A stretch of DNA of 64,000 nucleotides. Origin: Chrysaora quinquecirrha (taxonomy: Eukaryota; Cnidaria; Scyphozoa; Semaeostomeae; Pelagiidae). Below the pieces are notes generated by a model. It saw only the letters and a program-made list of their open reading frames with translations, searched no databases and had not been told where the DNA came from. Positions 11,706 to 26,721 of this stretch are shown here, piece after piece. Each line of letters begins with the position of its first letter. The first letter of the stretch is position 1. The translations under genes were made by a program, and so were the position numbers. The stretch spans positions 1,928,182 through 1,992,181 of the forward strand of contig JACTAT010000044.1 in the NCBI GenBank assembly GCA_014526335.1, read 5' to 3'.

Positions 11706-14700
11706 GTTTTTTAGTTAGTAAATTAGATAGTTAGCAGGATTGTTAGTTAGTTAGTTAGTTAGTTAGAAAGCTTGTTAGTTAGGTTGTAAGCGTTGCTTGT
11801 ATGTTAGTTAGTTGGTAGGATTGAGAGTTAAATAGTTACTTAGTTGGTTAGGTAGTAAGATAGATAATTTGTTAGGTATTTTGTTAGTAAGTAAGATAAT
11901 TAGCGCGTTGGTTTCTTAGTTAGTTAGTTAGTTAGCAAGCGTGTAAGTTAGGTTGCAAGCGTAACTTGTATGTTTGTTTGTTAGCTAGATAGACAGTTAG
12001 TTAGTTAGTTAGTTGGTAAATTCTTAGTTAGTTTGAATGTTTGAGAGTTAGTTAAGTAGTTAGTTAGTTAGTTAGTAAGCTGGTTAATTAGCTTGCAAGC
12101 ATAGCTTGTATGTTAGTTAGTTTCTATGATAGATAGGTAGTTAGTTTGTTAGTTAGTTAGTTTTTTTCAATTTTGTTAGTAAATTAGATAGTTAGCGCGT
12201 TTGTTTGTTAGTTAGTTAGATATTTAGTAAGCTTGTCAGTTAAGTTGCAAGCGTAGCTTGTATGTAAGTTGGTTAGTAAGATTTAGAGTTAGTCAGTTAA
12301 TTAGCTGGTTAGTTAGATCGTTAGTTAGTTAGTTACTTAGTTAGTAAGCTTGTTAGTTAGATTGCAAGCATAGCTTGTATGTTAGTTAGTTAATAAGATT
12401 GAGAGTTAGCTAGTTATTTAGTTGGTTAGTTAGCTAGTTAGCAAGTTTGTTTGTTAGTTAGTTAGTTAGTTAGTTAGCAAGCTGGTTTGTTAGGTTTTTG
12501 CAAACATAGCTTGTATGTTAGCTAGCTAGTATTATAATACTTTGTTAGTAAGCTTGTTAGATAGTTAATTAGTTTGTTAATTAGTTAGTCTGTAAGTAAA
12601 ATAGATAGTTGTCGAATTTTTTGTTAGTTAGTTAGTTAGTTAGTTAGTTAGATAGAAAGCTGGGTAGTTAAGTTCCAAGAAAAGCTTATATTTTTACTAT
12701 TTTGTAAGATAGACGGTTAGTTAGTTAGCTAGTTTGTTTGTATTTTTGTTAGTAAATTAGATAGTTAACACATTTTGTTGTAAATTAGTTAGTTAGTTAG
12801 TAAGTGTCTTAGTTAGGTTGCAAGCATAGCTTGTATGTTAGTTAGTTAGTATGATAGATAGTTAGTTAAATTGTTAGTTATTTAGTTACTTACGTAGTTA
12901 GTAAGCTGGTTAGTAAGGGTGCAAGAATAGCTTGTATGTTAGTTAGTTAGCAATATAGATAGTGAGATACATAATTGTGTCAATAGTTAGTTAGTTAGTT
13001 TAATAGTTATTTTATTAGTAAATAAGACAGTTAGCACGTATGTTTGTTAGTTAGTTAGTTAATTAGTAAACTTTTCTGTCAGGTTTTTGCAAGCATAGCT
13101 TGTATGTAAGCTAGTTAGTAATGTAAAAGGTTTGTTAGTAAGCTGGTTAGATAGTTAGTTAGTTGCTTAGTTAGTTTGCAAGTCAATTAGATAGTTAGCG
13201 AGTTTGTTTGTTAGTTCGTTAGCTAGTTAGTTATTAAGCTTGTTAGTTAGTTTGCGAACATAGTTTGTATGTTAGTTAGTTCGTAAGATAGACAGTTAGT
13301 TAGATATCTAGCTACTTATCCGGTTAGTTAGTTAAATAACTAGTTTGTTAATTAGTCAGTTTTATAAGTAAAAAGATAGTGAGCAAGTTTGTTTATTTGT
13401 TAGTTAGTTAGTAAGCTGGTTAGTTAGTTTGCAAGCAAAGCTTGTATGCTTGTTAGTTAGCACGATAGACAGTTAGTTAAAAGTTAGCTAGCTAGTTAGT
13501 TAGTTAGTTATTTTGTTTGTTACAAACTTAGTTAAGTAGTTAGTTAGTTAGGTAGTAAGCTGGTTAGTTAGTTTGCAAGCATACCTTGTATGTTTTTTAG
13601 TTAGTTAGCACGATAGATAGTTATTTAATTTGTTAGTTATTTAGTTAGTTACTTAGTTAGTAAGATGGTTAGTTAGGGTGCAAGCACTGCTTGTATGTTA
13701 GCTAATTAGTAATATAAAAGGTTTGTTAGTAAGCTAAGTGAGTAGTTAGCTAGTTGGTGAATTAGTTAGTCTGTAAGTAAAGTAGATAGTTCCAGGTTTG
13801 TTTGTTAGTTAGTTAGTTAGTTAGTAAGCTTGTTAGTTAGGTTGCAAGCGTTGCTTGTATGTTAGTTAGTTAGTAAGATTGAGAGTTAAATAGTTAGTTA
13901 GCTACTTAGGTAGTACGTTAGTTAATTTGTTAGTTATTTTGTGTGTAAGTAATATAATTAGCACGTTTGCTTGTTAGTTAGTTAGTTAGTTAGCAAGTTT
14001 GTAAGTTAGGTTGCAAGCGTAGCTTGTATGTTTGTTTGTTAGCAAGATAGACAGTTAGTTAGTTAGTTAGTTGGTAAGTTACTTAGTTAGTTTGATTGTT
14101 AGAGAGTTAGTTAAGTAGTTAGTTAGTTAGTTAGTAAGCTGGTTAATTAGTTTGCAAGCACTGCTTGTATGTTAGCTAATTAGTAATATAAAAGGTTTTG
14201 TTAGTTAGTTAGTTACTAAGCTGGTTAGATAGTTAGTTAGTTGCTTAATTAGTTAATTGGTAAGTAAATTAGATAGCTAGCACGTTTGTTTGTTAGTTAG
14301 TTAGTTAGTTAGTTAGTTGGTTAGTTTGTAAGTAAATTAGATAGCTAGCGCGTTTGTTTGTTAGTTAGTTAGTTAGTTACTTAGTTAGTTAGTTAGTTAG
14401 TTAGTAAGTTTGTTAAATAAGTTGCAAGTGAGCTTGTATGTAAGTTAGTTAGTAAGATTTAGAGTTAGTTAGTTAGTTACTTAGTTGGTTAGTTAGTTAG
14501 TTAGTTATTTGGTTAGTTAGTTAGTAAGCTGGTTCGTTAGTTTACATGCATAGATTGTATGTTAATTATTTAGTAAGATAGACAGTTGGTTAATTAGTAA
14601 GCTACTTAGCCGGTTTGTTAGTTAAATAACTAGTTAGTTTTTTATTCAGTTTGTAAGTAAAAAAGATAGTAAGCAAGTTTGTTTATTTGTTGGTTAGTTA

Positions 14701-17503
14701 GTAAGCTGGTTAGTTAGTTTGCAAGCATAGCTTGTAAGATTGTTAGTTAGCAAGGTAGACAGTTACTAAAATAGTTAGCTAGTTAGTTATCTAGTTAATT
14801 GGTTTGTTTGTTATAGAGTTAGTTAAGAATTTAGTTAGTTTGTTAGTAAGCTGGTTAATTAGTTTAGTTAGTTAGTTAGTTAGTTGGTTAATTAGTTAGT
14901 AATTTAGTTAGTTAGTTACTTAGTAAGCTGGTTAGTTAGTTTGCATTCATAGATTGTATGTTAATTAGTTAGTAAGATAGACAGTTAAATAGTCAGTTAG
15001 CTACTTAGCCTGTTAGTTAGTTAAATAACTACTTAGTTATTTAGTCAATTTGTAAGTAAAAAAGATAGTGAGCAAGTTTGTTTATTTGTTAGTTAGTTAG
15101 TAAGCTGGTTAGTTAGTTTGCATTCATAGATTGTATAAAAAATTAGTTAGTAAGATAGACAGTTAAGTAGTCAGTTAGCTACTTAGCCTGTTAGTTAGTT
15201 AAATAACTAGTTAGTTATTTAGTCAATTTGTAAGTAAAAAAGATAGTGAGCAAGTTTGTTTATTTGTTGGTTGGTTAGTTAGTTTGCAAGCATAGCTCGT
15301 ATGTTTGTTAGTTAGCATAGTAGACAGTTAGTAAATTAGTTAGTTAGTTAGTTAGTTAGTTTGTTAGTTAGTTTGCTATTGATTAAGATTGAGAGTTAGT
15401 TAATTGGTTAGTTAGCTAGTTAGTGTACGTACAACAAATTTGATTGTTTGCTAGTTAGTTTGTTAGTTAGTAAGCTGGTTAGTTAGTTTGGAAACAAAGC
15501 TTGTATGTTTGTTAGTTACCACGATACACAGTTAGATAGTTAGTTTGCTAGTTAGAAGGTTAGTTCGTTTGTTTGTTTTACAATTAGTTAAGTAGTTAGT
15601 TATTTACTTAGTAGGCTGGTTAGTTACTTTGCAAGCATAACTTGTATGTTAGTTAGTTAGTATGACAGATAGTTAGTTAGTTAGTTAGTTAGTTAGTAAC
15701 CTTGTTAGTTAGGTTGCAAGCGTAGCTTGTATGTTAGTTAGTTAATAAGATTGAGAATTAGTTAGTTAGTTATTTGGTTAGTTAGTTAGTTAGTTAGGTA
15801 AAAAATTAGTTTGTAAGTAAATTAGATATTTAGCACGTATGTTTGTTAGTTAGATAGTTAGTTAGTAAGCTTGTTTGTAAGGTTTTTGCAAGCATAGCTT
15901 GCATGTTAGCTAGGTAGTAATATAAAAGGTTTGTTAGAAAGCTGGTTATATAGTTAGTTAGTTGCTTAAAAAGTTAGTCTGTACGTAAATTAGATAGTTA
16001 GCGAGTTTGTTTGTTAGTTAGTTAGTTAGTTAGATAGAAAGCTGGGTAGTTAAGTTCCAAGAAAAGCTTATATTTTTACTATTTTGTAAGATAGACGGTT
16101 AGTTAGTTAGCTAGTTTGTTTGTATTTTTGTTAGTAAATTAGATAGCTAACACATTTTGTTGTAAATTAGTTACTTAGTTAGTAAGTGTCTTAGTTAGGT
16201 TGCAAGCATAGCTTGTATGTTCGTTAGTTAGTATGATAGATAGTTAGTTAAATTGTTAGTTATTTAGTTACTTACGTAGTTAGTAAGCTGGTTAGTAAGG
16301 GTGCAAGAATAGCTTGTATGTTAGTTAGTTAGCACGATAGACAGTTAGTTAAAAGTTAGTTAGCTAGTTAGTTAGTTATTTTGTTTGTTAAAAACTTAGT
16401 TAAGTAGTTAGTTAGTTAGGAAGTAAGCTGGTTAGTTAGTTTGCAAGCATACCTTGTATGTTTTTTAGTTAGTTAGCACGATAGATAGTTATTTAATTTG
16501 TTAGTTATTTAGTTAGTTACTTAGTTAGTAAGATGGTTAGTTAGGGTGCAAGCACTGCTTGTATGTTAGCTAATTAGTAATATAAAAGGTTTGTTAGTAA
16601 GCTTAGTGAATAGTTAGCTAGTTTGTGAATTAGTTAGTCTGTAAGTAAAATAGATAGTTAGCAAGTTTGTTTGTTAGTTAGTTAGTTAGTTAGATAACAA
16701 GCTGGTTAGTTAGTTTGCAAGAAAAGCTTATATGTTTGTTATTTAGTAAGATAGACGGTTAGCTAGTTAGTTAGTTTGTTAGTTTTTTAGTTAGTAAATT
16801 AGATAGTTTGCAGGTTTGTTTGTTAGTTAGTTAGTTAGTTAGTAAGCTTGTTAGTTGGGTTGCAATCGTTGCTTGTATGTTAGTTAGTTAGTAAGATTGT
16901 TAGTTAGTTAGTTAGTTAGTTAGTTTGGTTAAAGGGTGCAATAGCTTGTATGTTAGTTAGTTAATTAGTTAGTTATTAGTTAGTTTGTTAGTTAGTTATA
17001 AGTTTGTTTGTTAGCACGTTTGTTTGTTAGTTAGTTAGTTAGTTAGTAAGCTGGTTAGTTAGGTTGCAAGCATAGCTTGTATGTTGTTTGTTAGTTAGCA
17101 AGATAGACAGTTAGTTAGTTAGTTAGTTAGTTAGTTAAGTTAGTTAGTTAGTTTGATTGTTAGAGAGTTAGTTAGTAGTTAGTTAGTTAGTTAGTTTTAA
17201 GTTAGTTAATTAGTTTGCAAGCATAGCTTGTATGTTAGTTAGTTAGTTAGATAGTTAGTTTAGTTAGTTAGTTAGTTTGTTAGTTAGCTTTTAGATAGTA
17301 AATTAGAGTTAGTTAGTTAGGTTTGTTAGTTAGTTAGTTAGTTAGTAAGCTTGTTAGTTAGTTTGCAAGTAAGCTTGTATGTTAGTTTAATTATTGATTA
17401 GTTAGATATGTTAGTTAGTTAGTTAGTTAAGCTAGTTAGTTAGTTAGTTAGTTGCTTAGTTAGTTAGTTAGTTAAGTAAATTAGATAGCTAGTACGTTTG
17501 TTT

Positions 17504-17537
<34 letters not shown>

Positions 17538-17589
17538 AAGCTTGTTAGTTAGGTTGCAAGATAGCTTGTATGTTAGTTAGTTTGTAAGA

Positions 17590-17626
<37 letters not shown>

Positions 17627-20600
17627 AGTTTGTTAAATAGTTTGAGCTTGTATGTAAGTTAGTTAGTAAGATTTAGAGTTAGTTAGTTAGTTACTTAGTT
17701 TGTTAGTTAGTTAGTTAGTTATTTAGTTAGTTAGTTAGTATGCTGGTTAGTTAGTTTACATGCATAGATTGTATGTTAATTATTTGGTAAGATAGACAGT
17801 TGGTTAATTAGTAAGCTACTTAGCCTGTTTGTTAGTTAAATAACTAGTTAGTTTTTTATTCAATTTGTAAGTAAAAAAGATAGTGAGCAAGTTTGTTTAT
17901 TTGTTGGTTAGTTAGTAAGCTGGTTAGTTAGTTTGCAAGCATAGCTTGTATGTTTGTTAGTTAGCAAGGTAGACAGTTACTAAAATAATTAGCTACTTAG
18001 TTAGTTAGTTAATTGGTTTGTTTGTTATAGAGTAAGTTAAGAATTTAGTTAGTTTGTTAGTAAGCTAGTTAGTTAGTTAGTTAGTTGGTTAATTAATTAG
18101 TAATTTAGTTAGTTAGTTACTTTGTAAGCTGGTTAGTTAGTTTGCATTCATAGATTGTATGTTAATTAGTTACTAAGATAGACAGTTAAATAGTCAGTTA
18201 GCTACTTAGCCTGTTAGTTAGCTAACTAACTAGTTAGTTATTTAGTCAATTTGTAAATAAAAAAGATGGTGAGCAAGTTTGTTTATTTGTTAGTTAGTTA
18301 GAAAGCTGGTTAGTTAGTTTGCATTCATAGATTGTATTTTAATTAGTTAGTAAGATAGACAGTTAAATAGTCAGTTAGCTACTTAGCCTGTTAGTTAGTT
18401 AAATAACTAGTTAGTTATTTAGTCAATTTGTAAGTAAAAAAGATAGTGAGCAAGTTTGTTTATTTGTTGGTTTGTTAGTAAGCTGGTTAGTTAGTTTGCA
18501 AGCATAGCTCGTATGTTTGTTAGTTAGCATAGTAGACAGTTAGTAAATTAGTTAGTTAGTTAGTTAGTTAGTTTGTTAGTTAGTTTGCTATTGATTAAGA
18601 TTGAGAGTTAGTTAATTGGTTAGTTAGCTAGTTAGTGTACGTACAACAAATTTGATTGTTTGCTAGTTAGTTTGTTAGTTAGTAAGCTGGTTAGTTAGTT
18701 TGGAAACAAAGCTTGTATGTTTGTTAGTTACCACGATACACAGTTAGATAGTTAGTTTGCTAGTTAGAAGGTTAGTTCGTTTGTTTGTTTTACAATTAGT
18801 TAAGTAGTTAGTTATTTACTTAGTAGGCTGGTTAGTTACTTTGCAAGCATAACTTGTATGTTAGTTAGTTAGTATGACAGATAGTTAGTTAGTTAGTTAG
18901 TTAGTTAGTAACCTTGTTAGTTAGGTTGCAAGCGTAGCTTGTATGTTAGTTAGTTAATAAGATTGAGAATTAGTTAGTTAGTTATTTGGTTAGTTAGTTA
19001 GTTAGTTAGGTAAAAAATTAGTTTGTAAGTAAATTAGATATTTAGCACGTATGTTTGTTAGTTAGATAGTTAGTTAGTAAGCTTGTTTGTCAGGTTTTTG
19101 CAAGCATAGCTTGCATGTTAGCTAGGTAGTAATATAAAAGGTTTGTTAGTAAGCTGGTTATATAGTTAGTTAGTTGCTTAAAAAGTTAGTCTGTACGTAA
19201 ATTAGATAGTTAGCGAGTTTGTTTGTTAGTTAGTTAGTTAGTTAGATAGAAAGCTGGGTAGTTAAGTTCCAAGAAAAGCTTATATTTTTACTATTTTGTA
19301 AGATAGACGGTTAGTTAGTTAGCTAGTTTGTTTGTATTTTTGTTAGTAAATTAGATAGTTAACACATTTTGGTTAGTTAGTTAGTTAGTAACTTAGTTAG
19401 GTTAAGCATAGTTTGTAAGTTAGTTAGTTAGTATGATAGATAGTTAGTTAAATTGTTAGTTATTTAGTTACTTACGTAGTTAGTAAGCTGGTTAGTAAGG
19501 GTGCAAGAATAGCTTGTATGTTAGTTAGTTAGCACGATAGACAGTTAGTTAAAAGTTAGTTAGCTAGTTAGTTAGTTATTTTGTTTGTTAAAAACTTAGT
19601 TAAGTAGTTAGTTAGTTAGGAAGTAAGCTGGTTAGTTAGTTTGCAAGCATACCTTGTATGTTTGTTAGTTAGTTAGCACGATAGATAGTTATTTAATTTG
19701 TTAGTTATTTAGTTAGTTACTTAGTTAGTAAGCTGGTTAGTTAGGGTGCAAGCACTGCTTGTATGTTAGCTAATTAGTAATATAAAAGGTTTGTTAGAAA
19801 GCTAAGTGAATACTTAGCTAGTTGGTGAATTAGTTAGTCTGTATGTAAAATAGATAGTTAGCAAGTTTGTTTGTTAGTTAGTTAGTTAGTTAGATAGCAC
19901 GCTGGTTAGTTAGGTTGCAAGAAAATCTTATATGTTTGTTATTTAGTAAGATAGACGGTTGGTTAGTTTGATAGTTTTTTAGTTAGTAAATTAGATAGTT
20001 TGCAGGTTTGTTTGTTAGTTAGTTAGTTAGTTAGTAAGCTTGTTAGTTGGGTTGCAATCGTTGCTTGTATGTTAGTTAGTTAGTAAGATTGAGAGTTAAA
20101 TAGTTAGTTAGTTGGGTAGGTAGTAAGTTAGTTAATTTGTTAGTTATTTTGTTTGTAAGTAATATAATTAGCACGTTTGCTTGTTAGTTAGTTAGTTAGT
20201 TAGCAAGCTTGTAAGTTAGGTTGCAAGCGTAGCTTGTATGTTTGTTTGTTAGCAAGATAGACAGTTAGTTAGTTAGTTAGTTGGTAAGTTACTTAGTTAG
20301 TTTGATTGTTAGAGAGTTAGTTAAGTAGCTAGTTAGTTAGTTAGTAAGCTTGTTAATTAGTTTGCAAGCATAGCTTGTATGTTAGTTAGTTTCTATGATA
20401 AATAGTTAGTTAGTTTGTTAGTTAGTTAGTTTTTTTTAATTTTGTTAGTAAATTAGATAGTTAGCAGGATTGTTTGTTAGTTAGTTAGTTATTTAGTAAG
20501 CTTGTCAGTTAAGTTGCAAGCGTAGCTTGTATGTAAGTTGGGTAATAAAATTTAGAGTTAGTCAGTTAATTAGTTGGTTAGTTAGATAGTTAGTTAGTTA

Positions 20601-23600
20601 GTTACTTAGTTAGTAAGCTTGCTAGTTAGATTGCAAGCATAGCTTGTATGTTAGTTAGTTAATAAGATTTAGAGTTAGCTAGTTATTTAGTTGGTTAGTT
20701 AGCTAGTTAGCGAGTTCGTTTGTTAGTTAGTTAGTTAGTTAGCAAGCTGGTTTGTCAGGTTTTTGCAAACATAGCTTGTATGTTAGCTAGTTAGCATTAT
20801 AATGCTTTGTTAGTAAGCTTGTTAGATAGTTAATTAGTTTGTTAATTAGTTAGTCTGTAAGTAAATTAGATAGTTGTCGAATTGTTTGTTAGTTAGTTAG
20901 TTAGTTAGATAGAAAGCTGGGTAGTTAGGTTCCCAGACAAGCTTATATGTTTACTATTTTGTAAGATAGATGGTTAGTTAGTTAGCTAGTTTGTTTGTAT
21001 TTTTGTTTGTAAATTAGATAGTTAGCACATTTGTTTGTAAATTAGTTAGTTAGTTAGTAAGTGTGTTAGTTAGGTTGCAAGCATAGCTTGCATGTTAGTT
21101 AGTTAGTATGATAGATAGTTAGTTGAATTGTTAGTTATTTAGTTACTTACGTAGTTAGTAAGCTGGTTAGTAAGGGTGCAAGCATAGCTTGTATGTTAGT
21201 ATGTTAGTAATATTGATAATGAGATACTTAACTGTCTCGATAGTTAGTAAGTTAGTTTAATAGTTATTTTTTTAGTAAATAAGACAGTTAGCACGTATGT
21301 TTGTTAGTTAGTTAGTTAGTTAGTAAACTTTTTTGTCAGGTTTTTGCAAGCATAGCTTGTATGTTAGCTAGTTAGTAATGTAAAAGGTTTGTTAGTAAGC
21401 TGGTTAGATAGTTAGTTAGTTGCTTAGTTAGTCTGTAAGTAAATTAGATAGTTAAGGAGTTTGTTTGTTAGTTAGTAAGCTAGTTAGTTATAAAGCTGGT
21501 TAGTCAGTTTGCGAACATAGTTTGTATGTTAGTTAGTTAGTAAGATAGACAGTTAGTTAGTTAGCTAGCTACTTATCCCGTTAGTTAGTTAAATAACTAG
21601 TTTGTTAATTAGTCAGTTTTATAAGTAATATAGATAGTGAGCAAGTTTGTTTTTTGTGAGTTAGTTAGTAAGCTAGTTAGTTAGTTTGCAAGCATAGCTT
21701 GTATGTTTGTTAGTTAGCACGATAGACAGTTAGTTAGTTAGTTAGCTAGCTAGTTGGTTAGTTATTTTGTTTGTTAGAAACTTTGTTAAGTAGTTAGTTA
21801 GTTAGGTAGTAAACTGGTTAGTTAGTTTGCAAGCATAGCTTGTATGTTTGTTAGTTAGTTAGCACGATAGATAGTTATTTAGTTTGTTAGTTATTTAGTT
21901 AGTTACTTAGTTAGTAAGCTGGTTAGTCAGGGTGCAAGCATAGCTTGTATGTTAGTTAGTTAGTAATATAGATAATGAGTTAGTTAACTCATTCGATAGT
22001 TAGTTAGTTAGTTTAATAGTTATTTTGTTAGTAAATAAGATAGTTAGCACGTATGTTTGTTAGTAAGTTAGTTAGTTAGTAAGCTTGTTTGTCAGGTTTT
22101 TGCAAGCATAGCTTCTATATTAGCTAGGTAGTAATATAAAAGGTTTGTTAGAAAGCTGGTTACATAGTTAATTAGTTGCTTAAAAAGAGAGTCTGTAAGT
22201 AAATTAGATAGTTAGCGAGTTTGTTTGTTAGTTAGTTAGCTAGTTAGTTAGTAAGCTGGTTAGTTAGTTTGCACGCATAGATATTGTGTTAGTTAGTTAA
22301 TAAGATACACAGTTAGTTAGTTAACTTAGCCGGTCAGTTAGCTAAAAAACTAGTTAGTTAACTAGTTAGTTTGTAAGTAAAAAAGATAGAGAGCAACCTT
22401 GTTTATTTGTTAGTTAGTTAGTAAGCTGGTTAGTTAGTTTGCAAGCATAGCTTGAATGTTTGTTAGCTAGCACGATAGACAGTTAGTTAGTTAGCTAGCT
22501 GGTTAGTTAGTTATTTTGTTTGTTAGAAACTTAGTTAAGTAGTTAGTATGTTGTATGTTAGCTAGGTAGTAACATAAAAGGTTTGTTAGTAAGCTGGTTA
22601 GATAGTTAGTTGGTTTCTTAAAAAGTTAGTCTGTAAGTAAATTAGATAGTTAGCGAGTTTGTTTGTTAGTTAGTTAGCTAGTTAGTTAGTAAGCTGGTTA
22701 GTTAGTTTGCAAGCATAGCTTGTATGTTTGTTAGTTAGTTAGCACGATAGATAGTTATTTAGTTTGTTAGTTATTTAGTGATTTACTTAGTTAGTAAGCT
22801 GGTTAGTTAGGGTGCAAGCACTGCTTGTATGTTAGCTAATTAGTAATATAAGAGGTTTGTTAGTAAGCTAGTTGGTTAATTGGTTAGTCTGTAAGTAAAA
22901 TAGATAGTTAGCAAGTTTGTTAGTTAGTTAGATAGTTAGTTAGATAGCAAGCTGGTTAGTTAGGTTACAAGAAAATCTTATATGTTTGTTATTTAGTAAG
23001 ATAGACGGTTGGTTAGTCAGTTAGTTTGTTAGTTTTTTAGTTAGTAAATTAGATAGTTAGCAGGATTGTTTGTTAGTTAGTTATTTAGTTAGTAAGCTTG
23101 TTAGTTAGGTTGCAAGCGTTGTATGTAGGTAAGTTAGTTAGTAAGATTGAGAGTTAAATAGTTAGTTAGTTGGTTAGGTAGTAAGTTAGTTAGTTTGCTA
23201 GTTATTTTGTTAGTAAGTAAGATAGCACGCATGTGTGTTAGTTAGTTAGTTAGTAAGCTTGTTAGTTAGGTTGCAAGCGTAGCTTGTATGTTAGTTAGTT
23301 ACATTGATAGATAGTTAGTTAGTTTGTTAGATAGTTAGTTTTTTTTTAATTTTGTTAGTAAATTAGATAGTTAGCGCGTTTGTTTGTTAGTTAGTTTGTT
23401 ATTTAGTAAGCTTGTCAGTTAAGTTGCAAGCGTAGCTTGTATGTAAGTTGGTTAATAAGATTTTGAGTTAGTCTGTTAAATAGTTGGTTTGTTATTTAGT
23501 TAAGTAGTTAGTATGATAGATAGTGAGTAAGTTAACTGGCTCGATTGTTAGTTAGTTAGTTAGTTAGTTAGTAATTATTTTGGAAGTAAATTAGATATTT

Positions 23601-24066
23601 AGGGAGTTTGTTTGTTAATTAGTTAATTTGTATGTAAACGTGTTAGTTAGATCGCAAGCGCAGCTTGTATGTTAGTTAGTTATTAAGATTGAGAGTTAGT
23701 TAGTTAGTTAGTTGGTTAATTAGTTATTTAGTTAGTTTGTTAATTAATTAGTTTGTAAGTAAATTACAGTTAGCAAGTATTTTTGTTAGTTAGTTAGTTA
23801 ATTAGTAAGTAAGCTAGTTAGTTAGTTTGCAAGATAGATAGTTAGTTGGTTTGTTAGTTATATTGTTGGTAAGTTAGTTAAATAGTTTGTTAGCTAGTTA
23901 GATATTTTGTTAGTAAAATTGATAGTTAGCGATTTTGTCTCTTAGTTAGTTAGTTAGTTAGTTAGCAAACTTGTTATATAGGTTGAAAGAATAGCTTGTA
24001 TGTTAGTTAGTTAGTAAAAAAGCCAGTTAGTTTGTTTGTTAGTTAGTTAGTTGGTTCGTTAGTTAA

Positions 24067-24099
<33 letters not shown>

Positions 24100-24300
24100 C
24101 TGTTTGTTAGTTAGTAAGCTGGTTGATTGGGTTGCAAGCATAGCTTGTATGTTAGTTAGTTAGTAATATAGATAAATAGTTAGTTAGCTTGTTAGATAAT
24201 TAGTCAGTTAGTTAGTTATTTTGTAAGATAATTAGATAGCTAGCGAGTTTGTTTGTTACTTAGTTAGTTAGTTAGATAGTTAGGTAGTTAGTTTGTTTCC

Positions 24301-24336
<36 letters not shown>

Positions 24337-24629
24337 AACTTGGCTAACTCGTTTGCAAGCATTGCTTGTATGTTAGTTTGTTAGTATTGTAAAAGGTTTG
24401 TTAGTAAGCTGGTTGAATAGATAGTTAATTGGTTAATCAGTTAGTTTGTAAGTAAATTAGATAGATATCAAGTTTGTTTATTAGTTTGTTAGTTAGTTAG
24501 TTAGTTAACAAGCTGGTTAGTCAGGTTGAGAGCAAAGCTTGTTTGTTGTTAGTTAGTAAAAAAGACACTTAGTCTTAGTTGGTTTGTTAGTTAGTTAGTT
24601 CGTTAGTTAAAGAGTTAGTTCGTTAGTTA
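11706..24629 (+). repeat. (TTAG)n-based array, block 3, TTAG strand
   Basis: This is the largest block. It contains segmental copies of block 1. The landmark TTTCTATGATA occurs near 6211, 12121 and 20391. The landmark GTACGTACAACAAATTTG occurs at about 15426 and 18637, showing an internal duplication of about 3.2 kb. The final part (about 21.2-24.6 kb) parallels 7.0-10.3 kb with an offset near 14.2-14.4 kb. Confidence 0.95.
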
Positions 24630-26690
24630 GTTAACTAACTAACTCTCAATCTCAATAACTAACCAACATGTATGCCTTTAACCTAACTAACCAGCTTACC
24701 AACTAACTACTTAAGTAACGAACTAACAATCTAAATAACTATCTAGCATACTAACTAACTAACGTACAAGCTATGCTTGCAAACTAACTAAACAGCTTAC
24801 TAACAAATTAACTAACTAACTATGTAACCAACTAACTAACTAACTAACTATCTGACTAGCCAAATAACTAACTAAATAATTATTTTACAAACTAACTAAT
24901 TACCCAAATAACTATTTAACTAACCAAACAATTAACTAGCTAGCTAACCACTATCTTATTAATTATCCAACATACAAGCTACGCTTGCAAACTAGGTAAC
25001 CTGTTCACTAATTAACTAACTAACTAACTAACAAACAAACTCGTGAACTATCTAAATTACTTACAAACTAATTATTCAACTAACTAACTAACTAACTAAC
25101 CAACAAAATAACTAACTATTTCTCAATATTATTAACTAATTAACATAAAAGCTACAGTTGCAACCTAACAAACAAGCTAATTAACTAACTAACTATTTAA
25201 CAAAGAAACTCGCTAAATATCTAATTTACTTACAAACTAACTAATAAACCAACTAACTAACTATCTAACTAGCCAACTAACTAACTCTCTCTATTACTGA
25301 CTTACTAACATACGAGCTATGCTTGCAACCTAACTAACCAGCTTCCTAACTAACTAACAAACTAACCAACTATCTAACTATCTCACTAACAAACCAACTA
25401 ACTAACCAACTAACTAACTAACCAACTAACTAACTAACTAACCCTCTGTCTTTCTAACTAACTAACATACAAGCTATGGTTGCAACTTAACAAACCTCCT
25501 AACTATCTAATTTACTAACAAACTAACTAACTAACTAGCTTTTTACCTAACCAACCAACTAACCAGCTAACTTAACAACTAACTCTCTATTTTACTAACT
25601 AACTAACATAAAAGCTATGTTTGCAAACTAACTAACAAGCTTACTAACTAACTAAGTAACTAAATAACAACCAACAAACCTGCTAACTATCTCATTTACT
25701 AACAAACTAACTTACTAACTAACTAACTAACTAACTAACAAACTAACTAACTAACAAAAATAAGACTATGCTTGCCATCTAACTAACCAGGTTACTTACT
25801 AACTAACTATTTAACTACTACAAACAACCTTGTTAACTATTTTAATTACCAGCAAACTATCTAACTAACTAACTAACTATTTAAATAACCAACCAACTAT
25901 CTAACTAACAAACTAACTGTCTATCTTATAAACTCACAAACATACAAGCTATGCTTGCAACCTAATTAACCAGCCTACAAACTATCTATCATAACTAACT
26001 AACTAACTAACTAACAAAACAAACTCGCTAACTATCTAATTTACTAACAAATTAACTAAATAACTAACTTACTATCTAACCAGCTAACTAACTAACTATT
26101 TCACTAATCAACCAACTATCTAACTAACAAACAAACTAACTGTCTATCTTGCTAACTCAGTAACATACTAACTAACTATTTTACTTACTAACTACCCAAC
26201 TAACTACCTAACTATTTAACAAACTAACTAACTAACTAGCCAACTAGCTAACTAAATATCTATCTTCTTAACTGACAAACAAACAAACTATTCTAGCAAC
26301 CTAGCTAACCAGCTTGCTAACTAACTAAGTAACGAACTAATAAACAAACTCGCTAACTATTTAATTTATGTACAAACTAGCTAATTAATCAACTAACTAA
26401 CAATCAAACAAGCTAGGTAACAAACCTTTAATATTACTAACTAACTAACATACAAGCTATGCATGCAACCTATCTAACCAGCTTGCTAACTAACTAACTA
26501 ACTAACTAACAAACAACTCGCTAATTATCAAATTTACTAACAAACTAACTAACTACCCAACTAACTAACAAACCAACTAATTATCTAGCTAACTAACTAA
26601 CTAACTAACTCTGAATCTTACAAACTAACTTACATACAAGCTATGCTTTCAACCTAACTACCAAGCTTATTTACTAACTAACAAAGTAGC

Positions 26691-26721
<31 letters not shown>

